From positions 1,431,001 through 1,495,000 of the forward strand of contig NC_133393.1 of the NCBI RefSeq assembly GCF_047511655.1: a stretch of DNA of 64,000 nt, written 5' to 3'. Both the position numbers and the translations under genes were made by a program. The stretch is from Castor canadensis (Eukaryota > Chordata > Mammalia > Rodentia > Castoridae). Shown here piece by piece: positions 24,045 through 35,050 of the stretch. The notes under the pieces were generated by a model. It searched no databases. It was not told where the DNA came from and was given only the letters and a program-made list of their open reading frames with translations. Position 1 is the stretch's first letter. Each line of letters starts with the position of its first letter.

Positions 24045-24300
24045 AAATGAAATTTTCTGATTGCCATATGCAACCTGCTTGTACATGAAAGTGAGACACC
24101 TAGATAGTAACATTAAGTAATTCTACATAACAACATGGGAAAACCACATTCCTACTTTCTTTTCTGTGGGTTTGAAATATGTTGTAAACAGAAGTACGTT
24201 TTTATTGTTGTACTGTGGGTAGATTGTGGTACTTGCAAAAGTTCTTGCAATGTATCAAATATATCATAGTTGAATTCACCCCCTCCATCATTCTCTATAA
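24045..24300. repeat. Copy B of the local duplicated block, including an L1 3' UTR start
   Basis: From 'aaattttctgattgcc' it repeats the 22447-22612 block. It then continues, as copy A does, into 'ttattgttgtactgtgggta' and 'atgtatcaaatatatcatag', the start of the same antisense L1 3' UTR. The copy stops near 24300. The arrangement fits a tandem duplication with a ~1.26 kb unit (after removing the later L1 insertion), truncated at its right end. Confidence 0.75.
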
Positions 24301-25500
24301 AAGAAGGTAATTTGTCTAATCTCTATTCTACAAGGGATTTGAAAATTTATATAAAATATATGCAAGTTATAAATGTACAAGAAGAATGTGTGCAATAAAT
24401 AAGTTAAAATGTAAAATTATGTCTACTGAGAATCAAGTCCAAGAATAGATGATTACAAATGCCCAACCATATGTATCTTTAAGGTCACTGTTAAATTTAT
24501 CACTGTGCCATGGCCAGTGCAAAAACAGATTGCATGAAAATTATTACGAGGAGCACAAAGAGTTTGGCTTTGTGAGATTATGATCGTGCTAGCCGTATAA
24601 AATTATAGCTGTAGAAAGTTCTTTTCCCTTCGCTTCCGAGTTCCAGAACATTTTGTGTGATATGGGAATGTTCTTTAATGTTTAAATGAATTTGCTGATG
24701 ACAGCCACATCTTCTGAGAGTCATGGCATTGGTGGTGCTCAGAGCCTGGTTCAGGTAACCATCTACTCAAGTGCTGTTCTGAGTAAATTTAGGTCATATT
24801 TATCTTCCCTGAAGTATATAATTTTAACAATTGCTATGTCTGATTATCTATCATTGCTTTTACTTATCTTAGCATTGAAGGTATTTTTAATGTTTACTTC
24901 TAAACTCACAACAAAAACTCTTGGAGTTGTCTGTCTTACCTCACCGCTCGTTCTGAGTCGCCCTGTGAGTTTTACTTCTGCATCGGCTCTTGGGTTCACT
25001 CTGCTACTTCCTGCTGCTGTTCTCTAAGCATAGGTATATTCCTCCTGTACGTCTTTGTAACTCATGTCTAACCTTAGGATTAGAGACTGAGCTTGCACAA
25101 TGTCCATTTCTCCTCTGGAATATTCACGGAATAAAATTTTGCACACACATGTGCATTTGAACTGTTCCATGGAAACTTGAAAGCAATTTCTGTTCTTTAT
25201 GATTCTTGATTTGAAGTTCCTATCTTCAATTGTTCTTTCTAACATAACACAGATTCAACATTTCAATATGCATCTTTTTTCTTTAGCTGAGTTGTCATAA
25301 GCAGACAGTGATGTTTTCAGATCAATTCTTTACAATTCTATGATTGCCTTATATGTTTTTATTATATTTTATTTATACATTAAGTTTTCTAGGTTTTATG
25401 TTTTCAATACTTGCCCTGGATGCTTTTCCTTTCAAGTTCGACATTAATTTTGCCATTTTTGCTGTTTTATATGTTTGCTCCAACATTTTATTTAAAAAGA
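24301..25500. other. Unique AT-rich sequence, no gene seen
   Basis: The open frame 24686-25027 (113 codons) has hydrophobic stretches but no recognised family, starts with TTG, and lies in AT-rich DNA without exon signals that can be trusted. Confidence 0.4.
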
Positions 25501-25505
25501 ATATT

Positions 25506-25660
25506 TACTGAGCTGAGAGTGGTGGTACTGAGCTGAGAGTGGTGGTACACACCTGTAATCCCAGCACTTGGTAGGCTGAGGCAGGAATATTGTGAGTTAG
25601 AGGTCAGCCTGGACTCCACAACATGACACCGTCTCAAAAAAACAAACAAACAAACAAACA
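25506..25660 (+). mobile_element. B1-like SINE with a 20-bp tandem duplication at its 5' end
   Basis: The body is 'cacacctgtaatcccagcac', 'taggctgaggcaggaatatt', 'gtgagttagaggtcagcctg' and '…ccgtctcaaaaaaacaaac', ending in (caaa)n. This is a 7SL-derived SINE. The first 20 bp ('tactgagctgagagtggtgg') occur twice in tandem, at 25506-25525 and 25526-25545. Confidence 0.85.
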
Positions 25661-25984
25661 AAGGCTATTGAGATCAGAAACAGACTGGACATGATAAATC
25701 AAAAGACAAAAGCAAGGACAGGCATCCCATTTGAGGATGGAGGTGACACAGAGGGCAGGAGTGCAGAGAGCCATGAGGTATGACTTGGGTGGAAGCCCAG
25801 CGGCATGGCTGGAGCAGGGCCAGGGTTGGCAATGAGGAGAACAGGGGGCTTGGGGTTCAGCCTCGCAGACTGAGACTTGTGGCAGCCTTTGTAGGAAGAA
25901 AATTGTTTTGGTTCCCAATACTCTGCTCTTTATTAATAGTCTTAATCTGGTATTAATTATTTGTAAAAGCAGCAGTGATATGTC
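25661..25984. other. Unique sequence, no gene seen
   Basis: Moderately GC-rich DNA between a SINE and a MaLR. The minus-strand frame 25634-25918 overlaps the SINE and has no recognised domain. Confidence 0.4.
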
Positions 25985-26375
25985 TGTGTTATTTGGATTT
26001 TCATCGCTGTGACAACTACCTGAGAGAAATGACTTAAAGGGGGAGGGACTTACTTCAGTTCCAGGTTCAGAGGTTTCAGTCCATGGTTGTCTGGCTCCAC
26101 TGCTTTTAAGGCCACTGTCAAGACAGAAGCATCACGGAGGAAGGACGTGGTGAAGGAAAGCTGTTCCCCTAATGGCAGCCAGGAAGATGAGAGAGAGAAA
26201 CAGAGAGAGAGAGAAAAAGAAAGAGCACCAGGAAGGATCCCAGAATGAGACATAGTCCCCAAGGCCACTTACACCCCACTCTTAAAGTATTCAGCATCTC
26301 CTCCAATAGTTCCACCAGCTGGGGAACCAAGTGTCTGACACAGGAACCATGACATTTTCCAACCTGAATCTCATC
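25985..26375 (-). mobile_element. MaLR LTR (MT/ORR1-like), antisense
   Basis: The plus strand opens 'tgtgttatttggattttcat' and 'cgctgtgacaactacctgag', then 'gtttcagtccatggttgtct', 'aatggcagccaggaagatga', a GA-rich internal segment (26188-26225) and 'cagctggggaaccaagtgtc'. This is the rodent MaLR LTR order on the minus strand. The GA tract here is the complement of the CT tract that is greatly enlarged in the LTR at 10.4 kb. Confidence 0.75.
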
Positions 26376-27880
26376 CCAATCTTGTCTCTCTATTATAACC
26401 AAAGAGGGGCAGCTGAGCTGAGAGCCGAGATCCTGAGCAGGACTGAGCCGGCCACATAACTCAGAACCTGAGGAGGAAGTCCCAGGGGTGACAGAGTGAA
26501 GGATGGAGGCTCCTCTTGATGGCTAAAGCCATTCTCCTCACTCCTGTTAATCCAGAGCCATCCAGCGCTCATCCTTAATCTGCATTTAAACCTAGCACTG
26601 GCAGATAACCTCCCTCTCTCTCTCTCTCTGCTCCCTGGGTTGGCTAAAACTGACATCTGTGACAGGCTGTCACACGTCCAGCTTGTTTAAATAGGGATAA
26701 AACTATGACCGACCTTCCTCCCAGGCTGAGAGAGGAAAGTACCAGTACCATGCATATCCTGTGTAAGGTTCAAGGTGTTAGCTGCAAATGGAAAGTACTA
26801 GTGAGAGGACAAGGAGGAAAGAAGCCAAAAATCCTCTTCCCACTGCTCTCAATAAAGGACTCCATTTATGTAATTGCCGAGAATAGTTTCATTGACCAAG
26901 CACCTGACAATAATCACTTTACTACAGAGGAATCTGCAAGATGATAATTTTATCACCTTAAAAATGCCTTCTTATCACTACAACAAGGACACAGACCCAA
27001 TGGAGCAGACACTGTTCTTATTTAATGAATCCAATTTGGTTTTTATAAGGCAAATTTTTACCGGCAGCAAAAAGCACTTTGGATGAACTGCGGAATCCTA
27101 AGACATGGTATCTAGGGCACTATCTGACTCAAAGTTTTACTGCTATGGAGACAGAAGCAGCTGACCTAATAAACCAAAGACTTCCCAAATTCATTCCATA
27201 AAAGTCAGGGGCTTATAGCCATAACTGTCTTTTTAATTCCAAATGCAACCACGACTTGTCACCATCATTAATGTCTCTCACACACACTATGGTGCCATGT
27301 TTCAGAATGACTACTGAATTCTCAAGTGAAAATAAGCAAAAGAATACCACAAACAGTTGATGAAATATTGATGCAACATTTCATCAAACATCTGTATAGA
27401 CAGGTTATTCCCCTGTGAACTGACTCCCTGCTGCCCCTCCTCCAACCCTCCCACTGCACTGTCTTCTGCTCTCCTTGCTTTAACCCAGATGGGGACACTT
27501 TTACAGTCAACCTTTTCCCAGCCCAGTGTCTGCCCTCATGACTTGATTCTTCTAGTCAACGGTCAAAAGTACCTATTTGTTCAACAAAATAATCAGAGTG
27601 AAGCCTTATTAGTGAAGAGAAACTTTTCTTATAGTTCTTCAATATGTGACTATTGTTTGATGATGCTAATTTCACTGTGTTAAATTTAACCTGTATGAAA
27701 TCAGCATTGAATTAAAATTTGGGGGGTGGATATTCTCATTCCTTGAGTCAGATTTTTATAATTCCCGTGTTGGATGCATTGGGGTTCTAAAAATAAAATG
27801 TTAATAAATATTTCACTTTAAGTATAAAGTTTCTATATCAGTCCTTAATTTTATGTAAAAAACATATGTTACACAAAAAA
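26376..27880. other. Unique sequence, no gene seen
   Basis: It includes a short (CT)n run at about 26611-26631. Several open frames of 60-90 codons on both strands (26393-27086) overlap each other and lack protein similarity. Confidence 0.4.
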
Positions 27881-27888
27881 TATTTTAG

Positions 27889-27967
27889 GCCTGGGGAGTG
27901 GCTCAAGTGGTAGCGTGGCTGCCTAGCAAGCTTATGGTCCTGAATTCAAACCCCAGTACTGCAAGAA
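27889..27967 (+). mobile_element. tRNA-derived SINE
   Basis: The body is 'gcctggggagtggctcaagt', 'ggtagcgtggctgcctagca', '…ctgaattcaaaccccagtac'. This is the same family as 19544-19617. The flanking repeat 'tattttag' lies at 27881-27888 and 27973-27980. The SINE carries a variant middle ('agcttatggtcc'). Confidence 0.8.
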
Positions 27968-27980
27968 AGTATTATTTTAG

Positions 27981-28449
27981 TTATATTATAATTCAGATTT
28001 TAGCATTGTTAATCTGCATAATTATCCTTGTTAGAATACTTTCAGAAAAGAAAATTTAAATGTATGATTTTTTAAATGCTCACATCAATCATCCATAATC
28101 TCTCAAAGACTTCTAAGTGATCTACTTCCTTTTCTCATTATCAAAAGCCAGGGAGTCGGTCAGGAAGAGGGTGCAGTGTGTGTGTTGGAATGCCAATGCT
28201 GCAGTAGGATTACCAAGGTCTCGGCATTCTCTACCCCCTCATGGCCACAGGGTGGCTGCTGTGAACTCTTATTTATTCCTCCACTTGAAGCTGAGAACTC
28301 AAGTAATTATTTTGTGCCACATTTTTGATACAGGGAAAGAGGAAAAAATGGTTCTGATGGGGCAGATGGCATCTGTCCTCCAACCCACAGCAATTGATTA
28401 AATCATAAACCAAATTAACTATTTTTAAACTAATTAAAAAATAGAAGAA
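27981..28449. other. Unique sequence, no gene seen
   Basis: AT-rich. The frame 28117-28401 (94 codons) starts within a T-rich segment and shows no known motif. Confidence 0.35.
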
Positions 28450-29090
28450 CTAATGGAGGAAAGAGGCCATTTTTACAAAAGTAACACCTGTATTCCTAGC
28501 ACACATCTCAAGATAAACTTAAGAAAATGTATGCAAAAATTAAATAAGTGAAACATAAAATGCTACTGTGAACACAAGGGAACACAAAGTAAAAAGTTTA
28601 CTATAATTTGTGTGGAACAACTCAACATCTCACAGACATCAAAGTATTCAAAGGTAATCAAGGAATACAACATGGTTAAAATAAGGTTTTTTAAATAATA
28701 GAAAAACTTTCAAATTCTATAGGATCAAAAAACATAAGCAAGTTACAAAAAGAAATTCTGAAAAATCAAGAACATAGGACCAATTCTATTCGGTATTACT
28801 ATATTTATAGGGTCACAAAAGTTAAAACAGTATGTAAATAGCTCATGAATGATAGCAATTGTACAATGGAAAACCAGGAAATGCATTCAAATGTGTTCAG
28901 GAATTCAGGATATGATAAACAGCTAGATGATTCAGTAAATAAGAGAGAGCTTCTTGGGATTATGGGGGTGAGTGGAGTTAAAGACACTGGCTCTACACTT
29001 CATATTTTGGTCCAAAATAAATTCCAGAAAAATAGACAAAAAGATATTAGAAAAAAATGTAATGAAATCTAAATTTAAATGAATTTGGTA
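28450..29090 (+). mobile_element. Very old LINE-1 ORF2 fragment
   Basis: Landmarks 'gttaaaacagtatgtaaat', 'tacaatggaaaaccaggaaa' and 'tccaaaataaattccagaaa' occur in ORF2 order (…aaaacagtatggtactggc…, …ccaatggaacagaatagaa…, …ccaaaataaattccagatgg…). No frame survives. The left boundary is uncertain, and only 28640-29090 is well supported. Confidence 0.6.
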
Positions 29091-29394
29091 CTGATAACAT
29101 TTAACCTTTCTTACATCCTTTGGTTAAAAAAAATTACTTATTCTGGGTGGCTGAGAAATTGCTGGAAGCCACATTTAACATCCACAGGCCAAGGGTGAAA
29201 CATTTATTTCATTGCTAACTTAACAAAACATCTACGAATGTCCTGGGAAAGTAGATGGACCAATGTGATAAGTAAAAAGACTATGGTGACCAGAGGGGAC
29301 AGATTCCAGGGCCAATATTCCTATTATTATGCAAAATAAAGACAACAAAAGCCATCTCTAGATTTATGTGGGAGAGACACAGTGAGAGGTCGTG

Positions 29395-29475
29395 CAGGAC
29401 TGCAATCCAGCATGGGGAGGCTATGACAGTGTAGCTCAGGTTCAAGGCCAGTGTAGGTCTTAAAAAAACAAAAAC
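29395..29475 (+). mobile_element. Degenerate B1-like SINE
   Basis: 'aggactgcaatccagcatgg', 'ggaggctatgacagtgtagc' and 'tcaaggccagtgtaggtctt', plus an A-tail, follow the 7SL-SINE order with many changes and indels. Confidence 0.55.
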
Positions 29476-29514
29476 TACAACAAAACAGCATTTGTGCATG
29501 TATATATGGTTATA

Positions 29515-29590
29515 TATTCATTTATTCTCTCAGCAAATATATTAAGTGCCTATTAAATGCCAGGCACGATGTTAGAAACTGAGAAGATTT
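29515..29590 (-). mobile_element. LINE L2 3'-end fragment, antisense
   Basis: 'ctcagcaaatatattaagtg' followed by 'cctattaaatgccaggcacg' is the reverse complement of the L2 tail (…gcctggcacatagtaggtgctcaataaat…). Confidence 0.6.
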
Positions 29591-29699
29591 TAGCACCATC
29601 CCCTTGTGGGTGTAATTCATGTATTACATATACAAATGTTTCTTGTGCCCCTGTCACCCTATACTTGAAGATGACCTCCTTCCTTAGCCTGGGAGTTGC

Positions 29700-30320
29700 T
29701 GAACCCACCTAAGGGTTAGCAAACCTCAATTCTCCAAAGACGAGACTCCACGAGCCTCAGTGAACAGAATTGTGGGGGAACAGCATTCGTTTTCTGAGGA
29801 CACAGCAGGAAAGACCTCTTCCTCAGGCCTGCCTCCCCAGATGAGGCTATAACAGGTGAGGGCTCTTCTTTTTGGAGTTTGTGGAGAATTTTTAAAGCTT
29901 TGTATGTCTCTCCCTTCTGCATTTCCATGGTTAAGACTGCTATGTTTATTGTGAGACTGAATGAGATGCCCATGGGCTGGAGATTTGGGTACTACCTTCA
30001 AATCTGATCTGCTAAGAGGGACCAATAAACAGTTGAGAGATGGCTCTTCAAAGCTTCCTCTGCAAGGCAAAGGGAGGTAAGCAGATAGGTTTCTAACCTC
30101 CTGACCCCATTCCCTGAGTAATTTAACTTGAGTCTGAGATGGAATATTGCCCACTCATGGAATTAGAACATGTATTTGGCCTGAACACCTGTTCACTGTA
30201 TCTTATGGAACATAGCGAGGTCAAGGTCACAGATAATGAAGTACTAGCTCTGTCTTTCCATTCCCCCTCTTTTTCCTCCAGGCTCCATTTTGTACCCTAC
30301 TGTTGAGCAATTTAAAAGTT
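29700..30320 (-). mobile_element. Possible ERV LTR or 5' leader, minus strand (uncertain)
   Basis: The minus strand has an AATAAA at plus 29945-29955 and a GC-richer composition than its surroundings. It also carries a 142-codon open frame (29726-30154) beginning with an MGN-type start that looks like a myristoylation signal. No recognised retroviral domain follows, and the AATAAA lies inside the frame. It may equally be chance sequence. This was not resolved from sequence alone. Confidence 0.25.
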
Positions 30321-31173
30321 TCACCTGGAGTACAGTAAGCTCCAAACAGGAGAGTATTACATCAGTTCAATAAGGAGTAAATATTTGATGATCCATGTGC
30401 AGTGTGTCAAGTGCACTCATGTCAGCACAGACAAAACACAGGTTCAGAAAACAACTGGCCCAGAGGGAAGCAGTGCAGGCTATAATATAAATACATACAG
30501 ATCAGAGGCAGTTTCAGAAATGAAGTAACCCAGAAGAATATACAAGCATCCATCACAGAGTCAGCAAAATTACCTCATCTATCATTCCACAATTCCCATG
30601 TTTTTTAGTAAAATGTCTCCTTTGGAGCAGTGGATGCACACCACACTAGTGTGTGAACTCTGATCTCTGTTTCCCACAAAGTCACTGTGCAGCACTCATA
30701 CCTGAGGAAGGGCATCCATTGTCTCTTATTGCCAATGGAAGGAGAGCAAAGAGCTTTATTGAGCTCCATGCTTCCACTAAAAGTTAAGCTTACAACTTAC
30801 ATGTCTTAAGCCCTTTGCTCTCCCTGTTGGTTCATTAAATTCTCCAAAACAGAAAAAGAATGTAAGTCATAGCTGAATTTTTACTAGTAACGCAAGGAAT
30901 TTTCTTCTACCACGAGATCTGGGGAGGATATGTACAGACAGGCAAGCATGTTCACAGTGCAGCACGATGCAGATGCTCACAGGTAGGAAAGTGCGTGGAA
31001 ACTCTGTGTACACACACTTGTGCCAGACTTGGGCTCCTGTAATAGGAAAAGGTTATTAAAAGATGTCATTTTGTTAAGTAACTGAAAATGTCTGAGGATA
31101 AGGAGGAATGACACATGACTGTATGCTTAAAGCGGTTACTCAGTCAGCAGACACAGTGTGGGAGCACAAGAAG
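30321..31173. other. Unique sequence, no gene seen
   Basis: No recognisable repeat or exon. It directly precedes the minisatellite. Confidence 0.4.
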
Positions 31174-32090
31174 GCCACTCCAGTGTGATCCAGTCACTCC
31201 ATGTGATCCAGTCACTCCAGTGTGATCCAGCCACTCCAGTGTGATCTAGTCACTCCATGTGATCCAGTCACTCCAGTGTGATCCAGCCACTCCAGTGTGA
31301 TCCAGTCACTCCATGTGATCCAGTCACTCCAGTGTGATCCAGCCACTCCAGTGTGATCCAGTCACTCCATGTGATCCAGTCACTCCATGTGATCTAGTCA
31401 CTCCAGTGTGATCCAGTCACTCCATGTGATCCAGCCACTCCAGTATGATCTAGTCACTCCATGTGATCCAGTCACTCCAGTGTGATCCAGCCACTCCAGT
31501 GTGATCCCGTCACTCCAGTGTGATCTAGTCACTCCAGTGTGATCCAGCCACTCCAGTGTGATCTAGTCACTCCATGTGATCCAGTCACTCCAGTGTGATC
31601 CAGCCACTCCAGTGTGATCCAGTCACTCCATGTGATCCAGTCACTCCAGTGTGATCCAGCCACTCCAGTGTGATCCAGTCACTCCAGTGTGATCCAGCCA
31701 CTCCACTGTGATCCAGTCACTCCATGTGATTCAGTCATTCCAGTGTGATCCAGTCACTCCAGTGTGATCCAGCCACTCCAGTGTGATCCAGTCACTCCAG
31801 TGTGATCCAGCCACTCCAGTGTGATCCAGTCACTCCAGTGTGATCCAGCCACTCCACTGTGATCCAGTCACTCCATGTGATTCAGTCACTCCAGTGTGAT
31901 CCAGTCACTCCATGTGATCTAGTCACTCCAGTGTGATCCAGCCACTCCACTGTGATCCAGTCACTCCATGTGATTCAGTCACTCCAGTGTGATCCAGCCA
32001 CTCCAGTGTGATCCAGTCACTCCATGTGATCCAGCCACTCCATGTGATCCAGCCACTCCATGTGATCCAGCCACTCCAGGATGCTCTAGT
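31174..32090 (+). repeat. Minisatellite (VNTR-type) of 18/19-bp units with higher-order structure
   Basis: About 49 tandem units built on 'gtgatccagtcactccat' (18 bp) and 'gtgatccagccactccagt' (19 bp). The two types follow a recurring order, typically one 18-mer and two 19-mers, giving a ~56-bp higher-order repeat. Point variants (ctag for ccag, gattc for gatcc, ccact for tcact) mark individual units. Each unit holds a GATC and a GTGA…TCAC inverted pair. The minus-strand frame 31923-32216 is a translation of the 18-bp (six-codon) units, not a gene. Confidence 0.97.
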
Positions 32091-33518
32091 CCATACACCA
32101 GATGCCCAACACAGATAAGAGTAGACAAACAATGAAGCTAAGTCAGTACAAGGTCCAGAAATGCCTCGGTACTCAACAGGGAAGTCAACCATGAATCCGA
32201 AACTGCAATGACACAAAAGAATTACACAGAGTGAGATTTCAAAACTTCTGTAAGGTAATCAACATCAGCATATTGAGACCCTCCGCTCCCAAAAGTCAAG
32301 GGAAAGAAGACAAAGACCAAATATGAAGACCTTCATAATGAACAGCATTTTGGAAACTATCAAAGGAAGCCTATCCCTTCATAGAAATGGAAACAAATCT
32401 CCTGGAATTCTTATCTTAGAGGCTCAAATATAGATCTGTAACTGGAATCCTTAAAGCACAACAACTAACAAAAAGAAGCACTCCCACTTTTTTAATGCTT
32501 GTTATGTGTCACTTGTGATTGTAACTGCTTGTCATTTGTAGTATGTCTGTTGAATGAGCTTGGCTCAGGGATTGAACCAGAATACAACCTTATTTTGTAT
32601 CCATTCTCTCCATGAAATGTGTTTAGTGGGGGAACTTCTTCTCTTCTGGTGGAAGTCAACTTGGACAGGTCCTATGAGCTTTCTGCCTCTGGTAATAGAA
32701 AGCCCTGCCTTCTCTGTACATTCTAGATATACCTTCAGTTTAGTGAAAATGAAAAGTTTCACCCTATACTTAATAATCAAACGTCCCTAAGAAGCTATTA
32801 AATAGATTATTCTATTTAATAATCAAACTTCATAAGGGAGAGACATGGTATGGACGGTTGAGGAGGACAGGAAGGCCAGACATCTCATAAAATGATGCCC
32901 CATAACTGACCCTTCTCTCATAGGCATGCTTGAAGTCACCACCTCAGAGTTCCCTGGTCCCCAGAAGAATGGACTCCTCTAGGTCACTTCCCATCTCCTT
33001 AGCTTCTAGAACTCCTATGGCACCTATTCAGCTTTTCTTATGTAGAAGATTGGTGGTTGTACAACCAGACTCTTTGGACACATCTCTCAGCACACACCTG
33101 GCCCTCAGAAAACATTCGTGCATTGTTTCTAAAACAAGCTTTCGGAGATCAGGCTAAATCCAACAAACTGACTTTGAGTTTACTCTGCCACCAAAGTTCA
33201 CCAGAAATCTGGGATAGTATTAAGACTCCTGTCTACTGTATTCCTCAGGTGAGAGGACAAAAGCCAAGCTCCTTGAGTGTTTGATTGAGGCCTTCTCCCC
33301 TGAACTGAGGTAAATACAAAGACATGCACACTGTCATGACTTGGCAGATGAAGGTGAAGGGCAAATGAAGGATACCAGCTCATTTCTTCAAGAAAATCTC
33401 CTCACAAATTTCCTCATCTGCAACAAACTGACTCTTAGATCTATACTGCAACAGCCTCTGGTCGATTTTGCTTTCCCTTTGGAATTCTCTATCTTTTCTT
33501 TCCTCTCTTGGGGTCTCA
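32091..33518. other. Unique sequence, no gene seen
   Basis: It includes a small perfect hairpin at 32797-32820. Open frames of up to 78 codons at 32554-33383 overlap on opposite strands and have no recognised domain. Confidence 0.4.
32797..32820. repeat. Perfect 10-bp inverted repeat, 4-nt loop
   Basis: 'attaaataga' / ttat / 'tctatttaat' is a perfect palindrome in AT-rich DNA. A direct copy of 'taataatcaaac' occurs at 32771 and, with the right arm, at 32818. There is no sign that it is a terminator or RNA gene. Confidence 0.8.
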
Positions 33519-34110
33519 GATAAAGAAAATGTGGTATGTATATACCACGGAATGTTATTCAGCCATAAAGAGCAAAACGGTGTCATTTGCAGGAAATGAG
33601 TGGCATGCTAGGTCTTCATGTTAAGTGAAATAAGACAGACTCAAGAAGGCTCAAGAAGGCAAACACCCTGTGTTTTCTCTCAGATGAAGAATCTACGTAT
33701 TTTTTTTGCCAGTACTGAAGTTTAAATGCAGGGCTTTGAACTTTCTAGGCAAGAGATCTTCCACTTCAGCCACAACTTCAGCTCTTTTTGCTTTTGTTTA
33801 TTCTTCAGATTAGGTCCCTTGCTTTTCTCCTCAGGCTGGCCTCAGACTGAGAGCCTCCTGTCACCACCTCCCAAGTAACTGAGATTACAGACCTGAATCA
33901 CCAGAATCCAGATTTTTAAAAAGAGGAGACATGGAAAGACAAGGAGGACTAGTTGGGAAGAGGGCAGGGACCACAGTGAGGAGAAGGGAGAAAAGGTAAG
34001 GTGACAGGGCATGAGTAGGATCACAGGATTTTACATACATGTTTGAAAATGTCTGCATGAAACCCATCAAAATGTTATTTAAAGAAATGAAGGCGGAAAA
34101 TCCTTTATAT
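33519..34110 (+). mobile_element. LINE-1 ORF2 C-terminus and 3' UTR, split by a SINE
   Basis: 'gataaagaaaatgtggtatg', 'ttattcagccataaagagca' and 'gtgaaataagacagactcaa' are the ORF2 C-terminal codons with stops. After the SINE (33696-33902) the 3' UTR resumes with purine-rich sequence and 'atgtttgaaaatgtctgcat', 'gaaacccatcaaaatg'. The 3' UTR type matches the copies at 51.93, 59.09 and 38.1 kb, not the G-rich type at 22.6 kb. Confidence 0.8.
33696..33902 (-). mobile_element. Dimeric SINE (tRNA-like unit joined to B1-like unit), antisense
   Basis: The left part 'gccagtactgaagtttaaat' to 'cacttcagccacaacttcag' is the reverse complement of the tRNA-derived unit. The right part 'ctcaggctggcctcagactg' to 'ccaagtaactgagattacag' is the reverse complement of a 7SL-derived unit. 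Near-identical flanks 'agaatcta' (33688-33695) and 'agaatcca' (33903-33910) look like a mutated target duplication inside the host L1. Confidence 0.75.
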
Positions 34111-34954
34111 GAAGGGGAAGACTTTAAGTCTTAAAAAGTGAATTTAAGTGAGTAGCTGTGCTTATTAAAGGAGAGACATGAAGACACTGATGATCACTTT
34201 TTAAGATTTTGAGAAAGATGTGTTTGTGCTTAGCCAAGGTATCTAACACAGACAACTCCTTATTTTCTCTCAGCTGATGAACCCATCCTAGTAATCAGAG
34301 GCACAGAAAATCCTCCTTCTCGACCTGAATTTAGCAACCATCACAGGAAGAGGAGATGGATGGCTAGTTCTACCAGACTGTCAGAGGACATATGCAGACT
34401 CTGATTCCTCCAAACACTGCCTGTTTTAAAACTTTAACAGCTGTGGTAGAGAAGAAAAATCTTCATCTATGTGCAAATGACCTTCAAAATACTTTCCCAC
34501 ATGCTGCAGTGAGTTCTTTGATTCACACTAACCACCCCCATTTCCTCTTAGGCTACTACAGTCATCACCATGTAATGTATTTTCTGAGACTAGGTCTCAG
34601 TAAAACCAACTGTAGAATCTATTTTAATAGACATTTCTCTGTACATATTTTTTCTGAAAAGTACATTGCCAGCTGGTTCAAAAGAAATCTTTTTAGGAGG
34701 TAAAAAGCTATGGTTGAGATTGCCTTTGATTTCTGTAAATCCATATTCTATTGACTATGACTCTTGTTTGCAATACCTGTAACTTCTTTCCCCTCAATAA
34801 TAAGTGAAATTGATCCTATCAATATTAACATTCATAGAGAGAGGTCAGCAACCTTAGTTAAAATTCATCTCAGCAATACCAATTAACATTTTACCCCTTA
34901 CAACTGAAGTCTCTGTAAGGCAATAACCAGAGAACGTTAGATGTTATTCTTTAG
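34111..34954. other. Unique sequence, no gene seen
   Basis: The frame 34392-34703 (103 codons) has no recognised domain and lies in AT-rich sequence. Confidence 0.4.
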
Positions 34955-35050
34955 TGGGTGATAAGAGAGGAGGTGGGGGAAGGGGGGAGAAATGACCCAA
35001 GTATTGTATGCACATATGAATAATAAAACAATAAAAATTAAAAAAAAAAG
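34955..35050 (+). mobile_element. LINE-1 3' end, very short
   Basis: 'aggaggtgggggaagggggg' then 'agaaatgacccaagtattgt', 'atgcacatatgaataataaa' and poly-A match the last ~90 bp of the G-rich 3' UTR family. This is a severely 5'-truncated insertion. Confidence 0.8.

Noticed and set aside
24686-25027. 113-codon plus frame with possible membrane-spanning stretches
   Set aside because: Hydrophobicity follows from T-rich DNA. It has no ATG start and no family similarity.
31174-32090. Tandem array considered as a CRISPR array
   Set aside because: Repeats are directly contiguous with no unique spacers, and the context is a vertebrate genome. It is a minisatellite.
31923-32216. 97-codon minus-strand frame with a repeated 'WSGWIT' peptide
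   Set aside because: It is the translation of the 18-bp minisatellite units and shifts frame at every 19-bp unit. There is no start context or conservation argument.
32797-32820. Perfect hairpin considered as a terminator or small RNA
   Set aside because: It is an AT-only stem of 10 bp in a vertebrate genome, with no U-run or RNA-gene context. Such palindromes arise by chance in AT-rich DNA.
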